Part shown: one piece after another, positions 29,296 through 37,837 of the stretch | Layout: every line of letters starts with the position of its first letter | How positions within the stretch are numbered: position 1 is the first letter of the stretch | Source: CAWINX01 sp963837585 | GTDB taxonomy: Bacteria; Actinomycetota; Thermoleophilia; Solirubrobacterales; 70-9 | Assembly: GCA_963837585.1 (NCBI GenBank) | Contig: CAWINX010000003.1 | Span: forward strand, 434,001-498,000 | DNA: 64,000 nucleotides | Reading direction: 5' to 3' | Made by a program: the position numbers and the translations under genes | Notes under the pieces: model-generated | The model's database searches: none | Seen by the model: the letters and a program-made list of their open reading frames with translations, nothing else | Told to the model about the DNA's origin: nothing

Positions 29296-30165
29296 ATGAT
29301 CTGGCGACTCGCCGACCGGGCCCTCGACCTGGCCCAGCCGCTGGCGGCGGGGATCGTCAACGTCACCGCCGACTCGATGTTCGAGGGGGCGCGCAGCGGC
29401 ACGCCTGCGCAGGCGGTCGCCGACGGGCTGGCGCTGGTCGAGGCCGGCTTCGACATGCTCGACGTGGGGGCGGTGGCGGCGCGCAGCGGGCCGCCCGTCC
29501 CCGCCGAGGAGGAGGCCGCGGCGCTGGTCCCGGCGATCGAGGGGCTGGCCGGCGCGGGTGCGCGAGCGGAGCGGCGAGCGCGCAGCGTGCCGATCTCCGC
29601 CGACACCTTCTCGCCCGAGGTCGCGCGGCGGGCGCTGGCGGCGGGGGCGGCGGCGGTCAACGACATCTCCGGCGGCTCGGATGAGATGTTCGAGCTGGTC
29701 GCCGAGAGCGGCTGCGGCTACGTGCTGATGCACATCGAGGGGCCGCCGCGGGTCGACCGCCCGGCCGCGCCAATACGACGACGTCGTCGACCACCTCAAG
29801 TCGTGGTTCGGGGGGAGAGTCGAGGCGGCCCGGCGGCTTGGGGTGGCAGAGGAGCAGATCGCGATCGACCCCGGACTCGACTTCGACCTCACCACCGAGC
29901 AGGACTTGGAGATTCTGCGGCGCCTCGGCGAGCTGCGCGAGCTGGGGCTGCCGCTCTACGTCTCGCTGTCGCGCAAGGACTTCATCGGCGCCGTTCTCGC
30001 CGGCTCCTGGGAGGAGCGGCTGCCGGCGGGCGAGCGCGAGTGGGGGACCGTCGCCGCGGTCGCCCTGGCGATCCAGGCGGGCGCGGACATTCTCCGCATC
30101 CACGACCGCAGCTCGCTGCAGGCGGTGCGGGTGGCGGGACGGATCTACGCGGGGCGTCCGCCTAG
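29296..30165 (+). CDS. Dihydropteroate synthase-like protein
   Basis: It condenses p-aminobenzoate with hydroxymethyl-dihydropterin diphosphate in folate synthesis. GIVNVTADSMFEGAR matches the NVTPDSF signature with a Pro to Ala change. GFDMLDVGAVAARSGP, PISADTFSPEVA and VNDISGGSDEMFEL follow, then SLSRKDFIGAVLAGSW and the end motif QAGADILRIHD. An extra base near 29772 shifts the frame between DRPAA and YDDVVDHLKSW, and another change is needed before the stop. The stop TAG (30163-30165) overlaps the GTG start of the helicase. The imperfect first motif leaves open a divergent DHPS paralogue. Confidence 0.8.
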   Translation: MIWRLADRALDLAQPLAAGIVNVTADSMFEGARSGTPAQAVADGLALVEAGFDMLDVGAVAARSGPPVPAEEEAAALVPAIEGLAGAGARAERRARSVPISADTFSPEVARRALAAGAAAVNDISGGSDEMFELVAESGCGYVLMHIEGPPRVDRPAAPIRRRRRPPQVVVRGESRGGPAAWGGRGADRDRPRTRLRPHHRAGLGDSAAPRRAARAGAAALRLAVAQGLHRRRSRRLLGGAAAGGRARVGDRRRGRPGDPGGRGHSPHPRPQLAAGGAGGGTDLRGASA

Positions 30166-32436
30166 TGGCGAAGAGCCTGCTCGAAACGCCCTGGGCCATA
30201 GCGATCGATCCCGCCCGCCGCGACGGCCGCGTCGTCGCCGAGAGCGTCGAAGCGGAGCGTCCGGCGAAACGCGTCGCGATGCCCTCCTCGCTGGACCCCG
30301 GCTTCGCCGCGGCGCTCGCCGCCGCCGGTGTCGATCGCCTCTACTCCCACCAGCGCGAGGCGCTGGAGGCCGCCGCCCGCTCCAACCTGGTGATCACCAG
30401 CGGCACCGCCTCGGGCAAGTCGCTCGCCTTCAACCTGCCGGTGCTCGACGGCATCGCCCGTGATCCGAAGCGCCGCGCCCTCTACCTCTACCCGACCAAG
30501 GCGCTGGCCCAGGACCAGGCGCGCAAGCTCGGCGCGCTGCGCCCGCCCGGCCTGCGCGAGGCGATCTATGACGGCGACACCCCGCGTGAGGAGCGCCCGG
30601 CGATCCGCCGCAACAACAACCTCGTCCTCACCAATCCCGACATGCTCCACGTCGGCCTGCTGCCCCACCACAAGGGCTGGGGCGACTTCCTCGCCAACCT
30701 CGGCTGGGTCGTCGTCGATGAGGCCCACACCTATCGCGGCGTCTTCGGCTCCCACGTCGCCAACGTGCTGCGGCGGCTGCGCCGGGTGGCGCGTGCCTAC
30801 GGGTCGGAGCCCCGCTTCCTGCTCGCCTCGGCGACGATCGCCAACCCGGTCGAGCTGGCCGAGCGCCTGGTCGGGACGCCCTTCGAGCTGATCGACGACG
30901 ACGGGGCGCCGCGCGCCGGGCGGGAGATCGCGATGTGGAACCCGCCGCTGATCGACAAGGCGAGCGGGACGCGGCGCTCGGCCCTCTCGGAGGCGGCCGA
31001 CCTGCTTGCCGACCTCGTCGCCTCCGGGGTGCGGACGATCTGCTTCCTGAAGAGCCGCCGCGGGATCGAGCTGATCCAGCGCTTCGCCCGGGACAACCTG
31101 GCGGCGCGCGGCAAGCCCGAGTTGGCTGAGCGGATCGCCCCCTATCGGGGCGGCTACACGCCCCAGCAGCGCCGCGAGATCGAGGAGCGCCTGGCGCGCG
31201 GCGAGCTGCTCGCGGTCGTCGCCACCGACGCGCTGGAGTTGGGGATCGACGTCGGCGAGCTCGACGCGGCGATCTGCGTCACCTTCCCCGGCACGGTCGC
31301 CAGCCTGCGCCAGATGTGGGGCCGGGCCGGGACGGCGGCGGCGCGGGCTGGCGGTATACGTCGCCGGGCAGGACGCCCTCGACCAGTTCTTCTGCCGCCA
31401 CCCCGACGAGTTCCTCGAGCGGCCGGTCGAGGCGGCGATCCTCGACCACGCCAACGAGCAGATCGCCTCGCGCCACCTGGTCGCGGCGGCCTACGAGCTG
31501 CCGCTCACCGACGCCGACGACGAGGTCTTCGGGCCGGACTGGCGGGAGCGGGCGGAGCGCCTGGCGGGCGCCGGGGAGTTGCGCCGCGCCGGCGGGCGGC
31601 TGCTGCCGCGCAGCAGCGAGTTCGTCGCCTCGAAGATCCCGCTGCGCTCGGCTTCGAGCGACTCGGTCGCGGTGATCGAGCGCGACTCGGGTGAGATGCT
31701 CGGCCTGGTCGAGGCCGAGCGTGCCTTCACGACGATCCACCCGGGGGCGATCTACCTCCACCTCGGCCGCTCCTACGAGGTCGAGCGGCTCGACATCGAC
31801 GGCCGCCGCGCGATCGTCTCCGCCTTCGACGGCGACTGGTACACGCGCCCGAAAAAGGAGACCGAGATCTACATCGAGCGCACCCTCCAGCAGCGCGAGA
31901 CCGCCGGGGTCGAGCTGCACTTCGGCGAGGTCTCGGTCACCGAGCAGGTGATCGCCTTCCAGCGGGTCTCGATCACCGAGCAGGAGCCGATCGACGTCGT
32001 CGCGCTGGAGCTGCCCGAGCAGCACTTCGTCACCCAGGCGCTCTGGTACGTGCTGCCGCAGCGCCTCAGCGGCGCGCTGCCGCCCGACGTCCTGCTCGGC
32101 GCCCTGCACGCGACCGAGCACGGCCAGATCGCGGTGCTGCCGCTGATCGCGATGTGCGACCGCTGGGACATCGGCGGCCTCTCCACCAACGTCCACTTCC
32201 AGACCGGCCGCCCGACGATCTTCGTCTACGACGGTCACCCCGGCGGGGTCGGGATCACCCTGCGCGGCTACGAGCAGTTCGAGCGCCTGCTCGGCGACGC
32301 CGAGCGGCTGATCGCCGAGTGTCCCTGCGAGTCCGGCTGCCCCTCCTGCGTGCAGAGCCCCAAGTGCGGCAACCTCAACGAGCCGCTGCACAAGGCCGGG
32401 GCGCTGGAGCTGATGCGGACGATGAGGGCCTCGTGA
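30165..32436 (+). CDS. DEAD/DEAH-box helicase with DUF1998 (MrfA/HRQ1-like)
   Basis: This is a superfamily 2 DNA helicase, probably acting in DNA repair. Motif I is TSGTASGKSLAFNLP. Motif II is VVDEAHTYRGVFGSH and motif III is LLASATIANP. The helicase C part has VVATDALELGIDVGELDAA and QMWGRAGR. The C-terminal DUF1998 zinc site is CPCESGCPSCVQSPKCG, a four-cysteine cluster. An extra A near 31331 breaks the gene at GRAG; removing it gives RRRRGLAVYVAGQDALDQFF. Corrected length is about 757 residues. MrfA-type helicases repair mitomycin C and other crosslink lesions in Bacillus, so a similar role is likely. GTG 30165 overlaps the previous stop. Confidence 0.9.
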
Positions 32437-32502
32437 GTCGAGGGGGTGGGGGCCGCCCTCACAACAGCGGGGAGGTTCGGTTGACCCCCACCCCCTCGAC
32501 TC
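32435..32502. terminator. 18-bp perfect hairpin after the helicase gene
   Basis: GAGTCGAGGGGGTGGGGG at 32435 is perfectly complementary to 32485-32502. It overlaps the helicase stop codon. The candidate TTG start of the next gene (32481) lies at the right arm, so folding would also hide the translation start. Confidence 0.72.
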
Positions 32503-32984
32503 ATAACGCGCGTCAGATCGCCGTCATCGGCGGCAGCCGCTGTGATGAGAGCAGCGAGTCCTGGAAATTGGCCGAGGAGGTCGGCAGGCGACTGGCGGAA
32601 GCGGGCGTCGCGGTCGTCTGCGGCGGCCTCGCGGGGGTGATGGAGGCGGCCTGTCGCGGCGCCGCGGAGGCGGGAGGGGTCGCGATCGGGATCGTCCCCG
32701 GCACCGACGTCGGGGAGGCGAACCCCTTCTGCACCCAGGTCGTCGCCACCGGCATCGGCCACGCCCGCAACCTCGCCGTCGTCTCCTCGGGCGAGGCGGT
32801 GATCGCCGTCGGCGGCGAGTGGGGGACGCTCTCGGAGATCGGCTTCGCCCGCTCGATCGGCCGCCCGGTGATCGCCCTGCGCAGCTGGGAGCTGAGCGGT
32901 CGCGACCGCATGGAGGGCGCCCCCGGCGTCGTCCCCGCGGAGTCGGCGCGCGAGGCGGTCGAGCTGGCGCTCGAGTCGCTCTGA
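32481..32984 (+). CDS. SLOG/LOG-family nucleotide-binding protein (TIGR00725-like)
   Basis: This 167-residue protein has the Rossmann-like SLOG fold. It begins IAVIGGSRCDESSESWKLAE and has VVCGGLAGVMEAACRGAAEA, the family motif GGxxGVMEA. GIVPGTDVGEANPFCTQVV, SSGEAVIAVGGEWGTLSEIG and FARSIGRPVIAL follow. Related proteins are LOG phosphoribohydrolases and molybdenum-cofactor-carrier-like proteins; the activity here is unknown. The start is uncertain: TTG 32481 is the only near candidate and lies within a hairpin. It follows the helicase gene by 44 bases. Confidence 0.75.
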   Translation: MTPTPSTHNARQIAVIGGSRCDESSESWKLAEEVGRRLAEAGVAVVCGGLAGVMEAACRGAAEAGGVAIGIVPGTDVGEANPFCTQVVATGIGHARNLAVVSSGEAVIAVGGEWGTLSEIGFARSIGRPVIALRSWELSGRDRMEGAPGVVPAESAREAVELALESL

Positions 32985-33027
32985 GCCTCGCAATTTCGGA
33001 TGCGGTCTCACAGGCATCGCTTCCCGC

Positions 33028-33072
33028 GGTGTAACGCGTTGGCGTCGTAATAGCCCACCAACGCGTTACACC
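33028..33072. repeat. 45-bp palindromic element, copy P1
   Basis: It begins GGTGTAACGCGTTGG and ends CCAACGCGTTACACC, the two 15-base ends being exact complements. The centre is cgtcgtaatagccca. It lies 43 bases after the SLOG gene and 17 bases before copy P2. It belongs to a family of six in the window. Confidence 0.88.
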
Positions 33073-33089
33073 GCTCGGCGGCCTTTCAT

Positions 33090-33134
33090 GGTGCAACGCG
33101 TTGGCGGGGAAATAGCCCGCCTACGCGTTGCACC
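33090..33134. repeat. 45-bp palindromic element, copy P2
   Basis: The ends are GGTGCAACGCGTTGGCGGG and CCCGCCTACGCGTTGCACC. Both arms carry the paired change T to C/A to G, so the stem is kept (compensatory change). It ends 8 bases from the stop codon of the convergent glycosidase gene. Confidence 0.88.
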
Positions 33135-33142
33135 GCTGTCGG

Positions 33143-34386
33143 TTAGGGCCAGAGCGCCCGCAGGGCGAGGATTGCGAAGGCGTGGGACCAGGCGAGCGGC
33201 GTGGTCGAGCGTGGCGCGCCGGTGCGGGCGTCGACCCGCTCCGGCAGCAGGCCGAGTGGCGTCGCGGCGCGCCGCAGGTCGCCGACCAGGCGCAGGGCCG
33301 CATGGCGGTCTCGCCGCCCGAGTGAGAGACGCCCGGCGTGCCGGTCCGCATTGGCGAGCGCCGCGTAGGCCCAGGCCGTCCAGGCGGTCGGCGCGGTCCA
33401 GGGGTCGCGGCCGGGCCAGTCCTCGGAGGGGACGATCCCGAAGCGTCCCCCGCAGCAGGCCAGCAGCCGACCCAGCGAGCGCCGCACCTGCGGAAACAAC
33501 CAGGGCTGGGGGAAAGGGCGAACCGCCCACGCCGCCGCCGCGTCAACCCCCGAGGCTGGATGTCCGACATGCCTAGAAAGAGTCCCGGTGTAACGCGTTG
33601 GCGGGGAAATAGCCCGCCAACGCGTTACACCGGGCCGGGAGCCGGGCCGAGGCGAGTCGCGTTGCCGAGGTAGTCGCCGGCGTCTTTCTCCTGGTAATCG
33701 GCGCGGTCGCGCCAGTTGGGTGGGGAATCCCCTGCCGACGACGAGGTGTTTGTGCCGCCGCTTCCCGCCGCCGGCAGGCCCGACGCTCGCGCGGCAGCGC
33801 TGACGGCCGCCGGCAGCCCCGACGCTCGCGCGGCGGCGTTGACCCAGCCTCGGGCGTCCCCCTGTGCCCCGCGCGCCGGGACCGGCGTCCCGTCCGGGTA
33901 GAAGCGCGCCGCGGCGCCCAGGTCCAGTCGCGAGAGGAATCGCGCCACCCGCCGCGCCTCGCGGTGCTCGCCGGCTGCGGCGAAGGCCAGCGCCGCCGCC
34001 GCCGCATCGCGCGGCCAGACGTACGCCCACCCCTGGCGCGCCCCCGCGATCACCGCCCCGCTGCGCCAGTCGGTCAGCGCCCGCAGGACCAGCAGCGACC
34101 TCCGGTACATCGCTCGAGCCCAGGCCGGCGCGCCGGGCCCAAGCGGTCGCGCCCCCTCGGCCCAGCGCACGGCGGCTCGCCCCTCGCCGCCCGGCCGGCG
34201 CTGCCCAACGACGTTCCCGAGCGAATCGACGACCACCGTCCGCCCACCCCCTTCAATCCCGGCCACGGCGAGAAACCGCGGCGCCTGCGGGTCCGTCCCC
34301 GACCCTCCCGAGACGACCGCGACCGCGACCGCGACAAGCGCCGCCACTCCCAGGGCTGCACGACCACCGGCCACCCCCCAATGCAA
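33143..34386 (-). CDS. Secreted glycosidase-like protein (six-hairpin/GH15-like), interrupted by a palindromic repeat
   Basis: The N-terminus has a hydrophobic signal anchor (AALGVAALVAVAVAVVSGG). The core has WAYVWPRDAAAAALAFAAAG, RFLSRLDLGAAARFYPDGTP and NWRDRADYQEKDAGDYLGNA. The second half (SGVDAAAAWAVRPFPQPWLF, FGIVPSEDWPGRDPW, STTPLAWSHAFAILALRALW) is collinear and completes a glucoamylase-like (alpha/alpha)6 protein. Between the halves lies a complete 45-bp palindrome (33587-33631). In the upstream frame it brings a TAA stop. In a frame one base off, it stays open as GVTRWRAISPPTRYT and leads directly into the second half. So the gene is either broken by the repeat or carries it as a peptide insert. 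Confidence 0.65.
33587..33631. repeat. 45-bp palindromic element, copy P3, inside a gene
   Basis: It begins GGTGTAACGCGTTGGCGGG and ends CCCGCCAACGCGTTACACC, a perfect 19-bp stem with a short centre (gaaatag). It lies between the two halves of the glycosidase-like gene. On the coding strand one frame is open across all 45 bases. Confidence 0.9.
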
Positions 34387-34428
34387 TCAGCCCTTGCCGC
34401 CCCCGGTCGCTAGCCTTCGGCCGCTCCA

Positions 34429-34501
34429 GGCGAGGTAGCTCAGTTGGTAGAGCACACGACTGAAAATCGTGGTGTCGCCGGTTCGATTCCGGCCCTCGCC
34501 A
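34429..34501 (+). tRNA. tRNA-Phe (GAA)
   Basis: The acceptor stem GGCGAGG pairs with CCTCGCC, with A as discriminator. The D-arm is GCTC...GAGC, the anticodon stem-loop is CACGACTGAAAATCGTG with anticodon GAA, and the T-arm is GCCGGTTCGATTCCGGC. CCA is not encoded. It lies between the glycosidase-like gene and an SDR gene. No integrase or duplicated 3' end is seen near it. Confidence 0.96.
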
Positions 34502-34554
34502 TTCTCCCGTCCCTCCGAAAGCCGTGGCGATGAGCCCGGCGGGATAATCACCCA

Positions 34555-35550
34555 ATGCTCACGGTCGCCGTCACCGGCCCCACCGGGGAGGTTGGGAAGC
34601 CCTTCATCGCCGCCCTGGAGCGGATGCCCGAGGTGGAGCGGGTGATCGGGATGGCGCGCAAACGCTTCGACCCCGCCAAGCACCACTGGGGGGACAAGGT
34701 CGAGTACCGCCGCGGCGACATCCTCGATCGCGACTCGGTCGACGCGCTGGTCGAGGAGGCCGACGTCGTCGTCCACCTCGCCTTCGTGATCGTCGCCGGT
34801 CGCGAGAGCCGCGAGATCAACCTGGCCGGTTCCCGCAACGTCTTCGAGGCGGCCGCCGCCGCCGGGGCGAAGCGGCTCGTCTACACCTCATCGGTCGCCG
34901 CCTACGGCTTCGACCGCGACCTCCCCGAGCTGCTCACCGAGGACACCGAGGTGCGGGGAGAGCCCCGCCATCCCTACTCGGCCCAGAAGGCGGAGGTCGA
35001 GGCGGAGCTGGCGGCGGCGCTGGAGGGCTCCGGAACCGACGCCTACGTCTTCCGCCCCTGCATCGTCGCCGGGCCCGAGGCGACCCTGCTGCTGGACCTG
35101 ATCCCCCTGCTCGCCCTCAGCCGGCGCATCCCCGGCCCGCTGCGCTGGGCGCTGGGGAAGGTGCCCGAGCTGCGGCCGGTGCTGCCCGACCCCGGCGTGC
35201 CCTTCCAGCTGGTCCACCACGACGACGTCGCCGCGGCGCTCTGCGCGGCGGTGATCGACGAGGGCGACCCCGGCGTCTACAACCTCGCCGGGCCGGGCGA
35301 GCTGACCATCTCCGACCTCGCCCACGCGCTCGGCTGGCACGCGGTGCCGGCCCCGCAGCTGGCGGTCGGCGCGGCCGCCGAGGCGGTTGCGCTGATGCCA
35401 TTCCTGCCCGACGAGGCGGCCTGGATCGAGGCGGTGCGGCGCCCGGTCCTGATGGACACCGCCCGCGCCCGCCGCAGGCTGCACTGGATGCCCCAGCACG
35501 ACGCGCTCCAGACCCTGCGCGAAATGGTCGCCGCCGCCAGAGCCCGCTGA
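34555..35550 (+). CDS. NAD-dependent epimerase/dehydratase (extended SDR)
   Basis: This is an intact 331-residue extended short-chain dehydrogenase-like protein. The nucleotide-binding motif is VAVTGPTGEVGKPF (GxxGxxG near residue 8). DVVVHLAFVIVAGRES is followed by LVYTSSVAAYGFDRD and the active-site pair in HPYSAQKAEVEAEL (YxxxK). VFRPCIVAGP and PFQLVHHDDVAAALC follow. Substrate and product are unknown; relatives act on nucleotide sugars or steroid-like compounds. The start lies 53 bases after the tRNA. The next gene in the same direction is a wax-ester synthase. Confidence 0.87.
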   Translation: MLTVAVTGPTGEVGKPFIAALERMPEVERVIGMARKRFDPAKHHWGDKVEYRRGDILDRDSVDALVEEADVVVHLAFVIVAGRESREINLAGSRNVFEAAAAAGAKRLVYTSSVAAYGFDRDLPELLTEDTEVRGEPRHPYSAQKAEVEAELAAALEGSGTDAYVFRPCIVAGPEATLLLDLIPLLALSRRIPGPLRWALGKVPELRPVLPDPGVPFQLVHHDDVAAALCAAVIDEGDPGVYNLAGPGELTISDLAHALGWHAVPAPQLAVGAAAEAVALMPFLPDEAAWIEAVRRPVLMDTARARRRLHWMPQHDALQTLREMVAAARAR

Positions 35551-35604
35551 CGATCCGTATCTGACCCGGATGCCGCTCCGACCCCGGGGGCATACGGTTC
35601 GGGC

Positions 35605-37011
35605 ATGGCGGACAGGCTGACCCCCCTCGACGCGGCGTTCCTGGAACTCGAGGAGAGAGACGAGTCCTCGCACATGCACGTCGGCTGGGCGATGGTCTTC
35701 GACCCGCTCCCGGAGGGAGGCACGCCGCCGGTCGAGCGGGTCCGCGATCTCCTCGAGCACCGGCTCGATCTGCTCCCCCGCTTCCGTCGCCGCCTCTCCT
35801 CCCAGCGGACCGGCCGCCTCACCTGGCCGACCTGGGAGCCGCACTCCGACTTCGACATCGCGACCCACGTTCGCCACGCGACCCTCCCCGAGCCAGGTGG
35901 CGAGGGCGAGCTGCTCGAGTGGCTCGCCGACTTCTACTCGCACCGCCTCGATCGGGCGCACCCGCTCTGGGAGATGACCCTCCTCGACGGGCTCGCCGAC
36001 GGTCGCTGGGCGCTCGCGGCCAAGGTCCACCACTGCCTCGTCGACGGGATCAGCGGCTCCTCGGTGACCACCGCGATCCTCGACGCCGAGCCCCAACCGG
36101 CCCCCGGCTCCAAGGGCGTGCTCGCCGCGCTGGTTTCCGGGGACGACGAGCCGGACGCGGAGGACCGGGGGACGCTCGCGTCGCTCGCCGGCGGCGCTCG
36201 CGCCGGCCTCGACGTCGCCCTGCACCCGCGCCGGCTGCTGAGCCGCTCGCGGGCGATCGCCGAGCTGCTCGTTCGCGACGAGCTGGTCGGCGCCCCCCGG
36301 ACCAGCATCAACGTGCAGATTGGCGGCAGCCGTCGCCTCGCCGCGATTGCCGTGCCGCTCGACGACATCAAGCGGATCAAGAACAGCCTCGGCGGCACCG
36401 TCAACGACGTCGTTCTCGCCGCCACCGCCGGCGGCCTGCGGCGCCTCTTCGAGCACCGCGGCGACGACCTCGACATCGGCAACTTACGGGCGATGGTCCC
36501 GGTCAGCCTGCGCCTCGCAGGCGAGCAACTCGCCCTCGGCAACCGCGTCTCCTCGCTGTTCGTCGAGCTGCCGGTCGCCGAGCCGGACCCGCTGCTGCGC
36601 TACCGCAAGACCGCCGCCGCGTCGCGCGAGCTGAAGGAGGGCGACCAGGGCATGGGCGCCGAGGCGCTGGTCGGGCTGGCCGGCGCCGCGCCGCCCCTGG
36701 TCCACGGCGTCGTCGCACAACTGGCCTTCGCCCCTCGCCTCTTCAACATCACGATCACCAACGTCCCCGGGCCGCCGGCGACGCTCTACGCGCTGGGTGC
36801 CCCCTTGCGGCGGGTGGTGCCGCTGGTGCCGATCTTCGCCGGCCATGCGATCGGCGTCGCCGCGGTCAGCTACGACGGCGAGGTCACCTTCGGGCTCAAC
36901 GCCGACCGCGGTCGCGTCCCCGACCTCGAGGTCTTCGAACGGGGCATCGAGGAGTCGCTCGAAGAGCTGGGACGACTCGCCGCGTCCAACCCCCGCGGCG
37001 TCCCCGTCTGA
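35605..37011 (+). CDS. Wax ester synthase/diacylglycerol O-acyltransferase (WS/DGAT)
   Basis: It transfers an acyl group from acyl-CoA to long-chain alcohols or diacylglycerol, making storage lipid. The catalytic motif is KVHHCLVDGISGSS (HHxxxDG, residues about 142-148). The N-terminus DRLTPLDAAFLELEERDESS and the C-terminal NITITNVPGPPATLYALGAP (the conserved NVPGP) are typical. The length is 468 residues and the frame is intact. It sits in a four-gene run with an SDR upstream and an alpha/beta hydrolase 3 bases downstream, which fits lipid turnover. Confidence 0.93.
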   Translation: MADRLTPLDAAFLELEERDESSHMHVGWAMVFDPLPEGGTPPVERVRDLLEHRLDLLPRFRRRLSSQRTGRLTWPTWEPHSDFDIATHVRHATLPEPGGEGELLEWLADFYSHRLDRAHPLWEMTLLDGLADGRWALAAKVHHCLVDGISGSSVTTAILDAEPQPAPGSKGVLAALVSGDDEPDAEDRGTLASLAGGARAGLDVALHPRRLLSRSRAIAELLVRDELVGAPRTSINVQIGGSRRLAAIAVPLDDIKRIKNSLGGTVNDVVLAATAGGLRRLFEHRGDDLDIGNLRAMVPVSLRLAGEQLALGNRVSSLFVELPVAEPDPLLRYRKTAAASRELKEGDQGMGAEALVGLAGAAPPLVHGVVAQLAFAPRLFNITITNVPGPPATLYALGAPLRRVVPLVPIFAGHAIGVAAVSYDGEVTFGLNADRGRVPDLEVFERGIEESLEELGRLAASNPRGVPV

Positions 37012-37014
37012 AAT

Positions 37015-37806
37015 ATGGGCGAGCTTCGCTACGAGGGCTACCGGATCGGGTACGACTCCTACGGCGAGGGGGATCGCGTCCTCGTCCTCGTCCACGGCCT
37101 GTTGATGAACCGCCGCATGTTCGAGCGGTTGGGGCCGGCCCTGGCCGAGCGCGGCAACCGGGTGATCTGCATGGACCTGCTCGGCCACGGGCGCTCCGAC
37201 CGGCCCGAGGACCTGCGCCTCTACTCGATGCCGCTCTTCGCCCGCCAGGTGGCGGCGTTGCTCGACCACCTGGGGCTCGAGTCCGCGGTCGTCGGCGGCA
37301 CCTCGCTCGGGGCCAACGTCGCCCTTGAGCTGGCGACGCGCGACCCCGAGCGGGTCGGCGGCCTGTTCATCGAGATGCCGGTGCTCGACAACGCCCTCGC
37401 CGCGGTCGCCGCGACCTTCGCCCCGATCCTGCTCGGCCTGCGGATCGGCCGGCCGGCCCTCGAGGTCGTCTCCCGCCTCGCCTCCGTCGTTCCCCGCACC
37501 AACTACCTGGTCGACATCGGCCTCGACTGGGCCCGCCAGCGCCCCGGCCCCTCTCGCGCCGTGCTGGAGGGGCTGCTGTTGGGAGAGACCGCGCCGCACC
37601 GGGAGGAACGCCGCAAGATCGTCCAGCCGGCGCTGATCGTCGGCCACCCGCGGGACCCGCTGCACCCGTTCAGCGACTCCGGGATGCTCGTCGAAGAGCT
37701 TGCCAACGCTCGGCTGGTCGAGGCAAACTCGATCCTCGAATGGCGAATCACCCCGGAGCGGCTGAACGCGGAGCTGGCGGCGTTCCTGGAGGAGGTGTCG
37801 GCATAG
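37015..37806 (+). CDS. Alpha/beta hydrolase
   Basis: This is an intact 263-residue hydrolase. The oxyanion-hole region is LVLVHGLLMNRRMFERLG. The nucleophile elbow GGTSLGANVALELA has serine near residue 95, and the acid region is ALIVGHPRDPLHPF. The final histidine is not certain. It starts 3 bases after the WS/DGAT stop, so it is likely co-translated; it may act on acyl esters. The substrate cannot be read. Confidence 0.87.
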   Translation: MGELRYEGYRIGYDSYGEGDRVLVLVHGLLMNRRMFERLGPALAERGNRVICMDLLGHGRSDRPEDLRLYSMPLFARQVAALLDHLGLESAVVGGTSLGANVALELATRDPERVGGLFIEMPVLDNALAAVAATFAPILLGLRIGRPALEVVSRLASVVPRTNYLVDIGLDWARQRPGPSRAVLEGLLLGETAPHREERRKIVQPALIVGHPRDPLHPFSDSGMLVEELANARLVEANSILEWRITPERLNAELAAFLEEVSA

Positions 37807-37837
37807 TCGGCATCGGGCTTGGCTATCGTCTCCGCGC

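Noticed and set aside
33028..33134. CRISPR array from the repeated palindromes
   Set aside because: Only two copies are adjacent, spacers are 17 bp, and no cas genes are present. The repeats are dispersed and inverted in design.
34429..34501. tRNA-Phe as an integration site
   Set aside because: No integrase gene and no repeat of the tRNA 3' end was seen in the window; flanking genes are ordinary.
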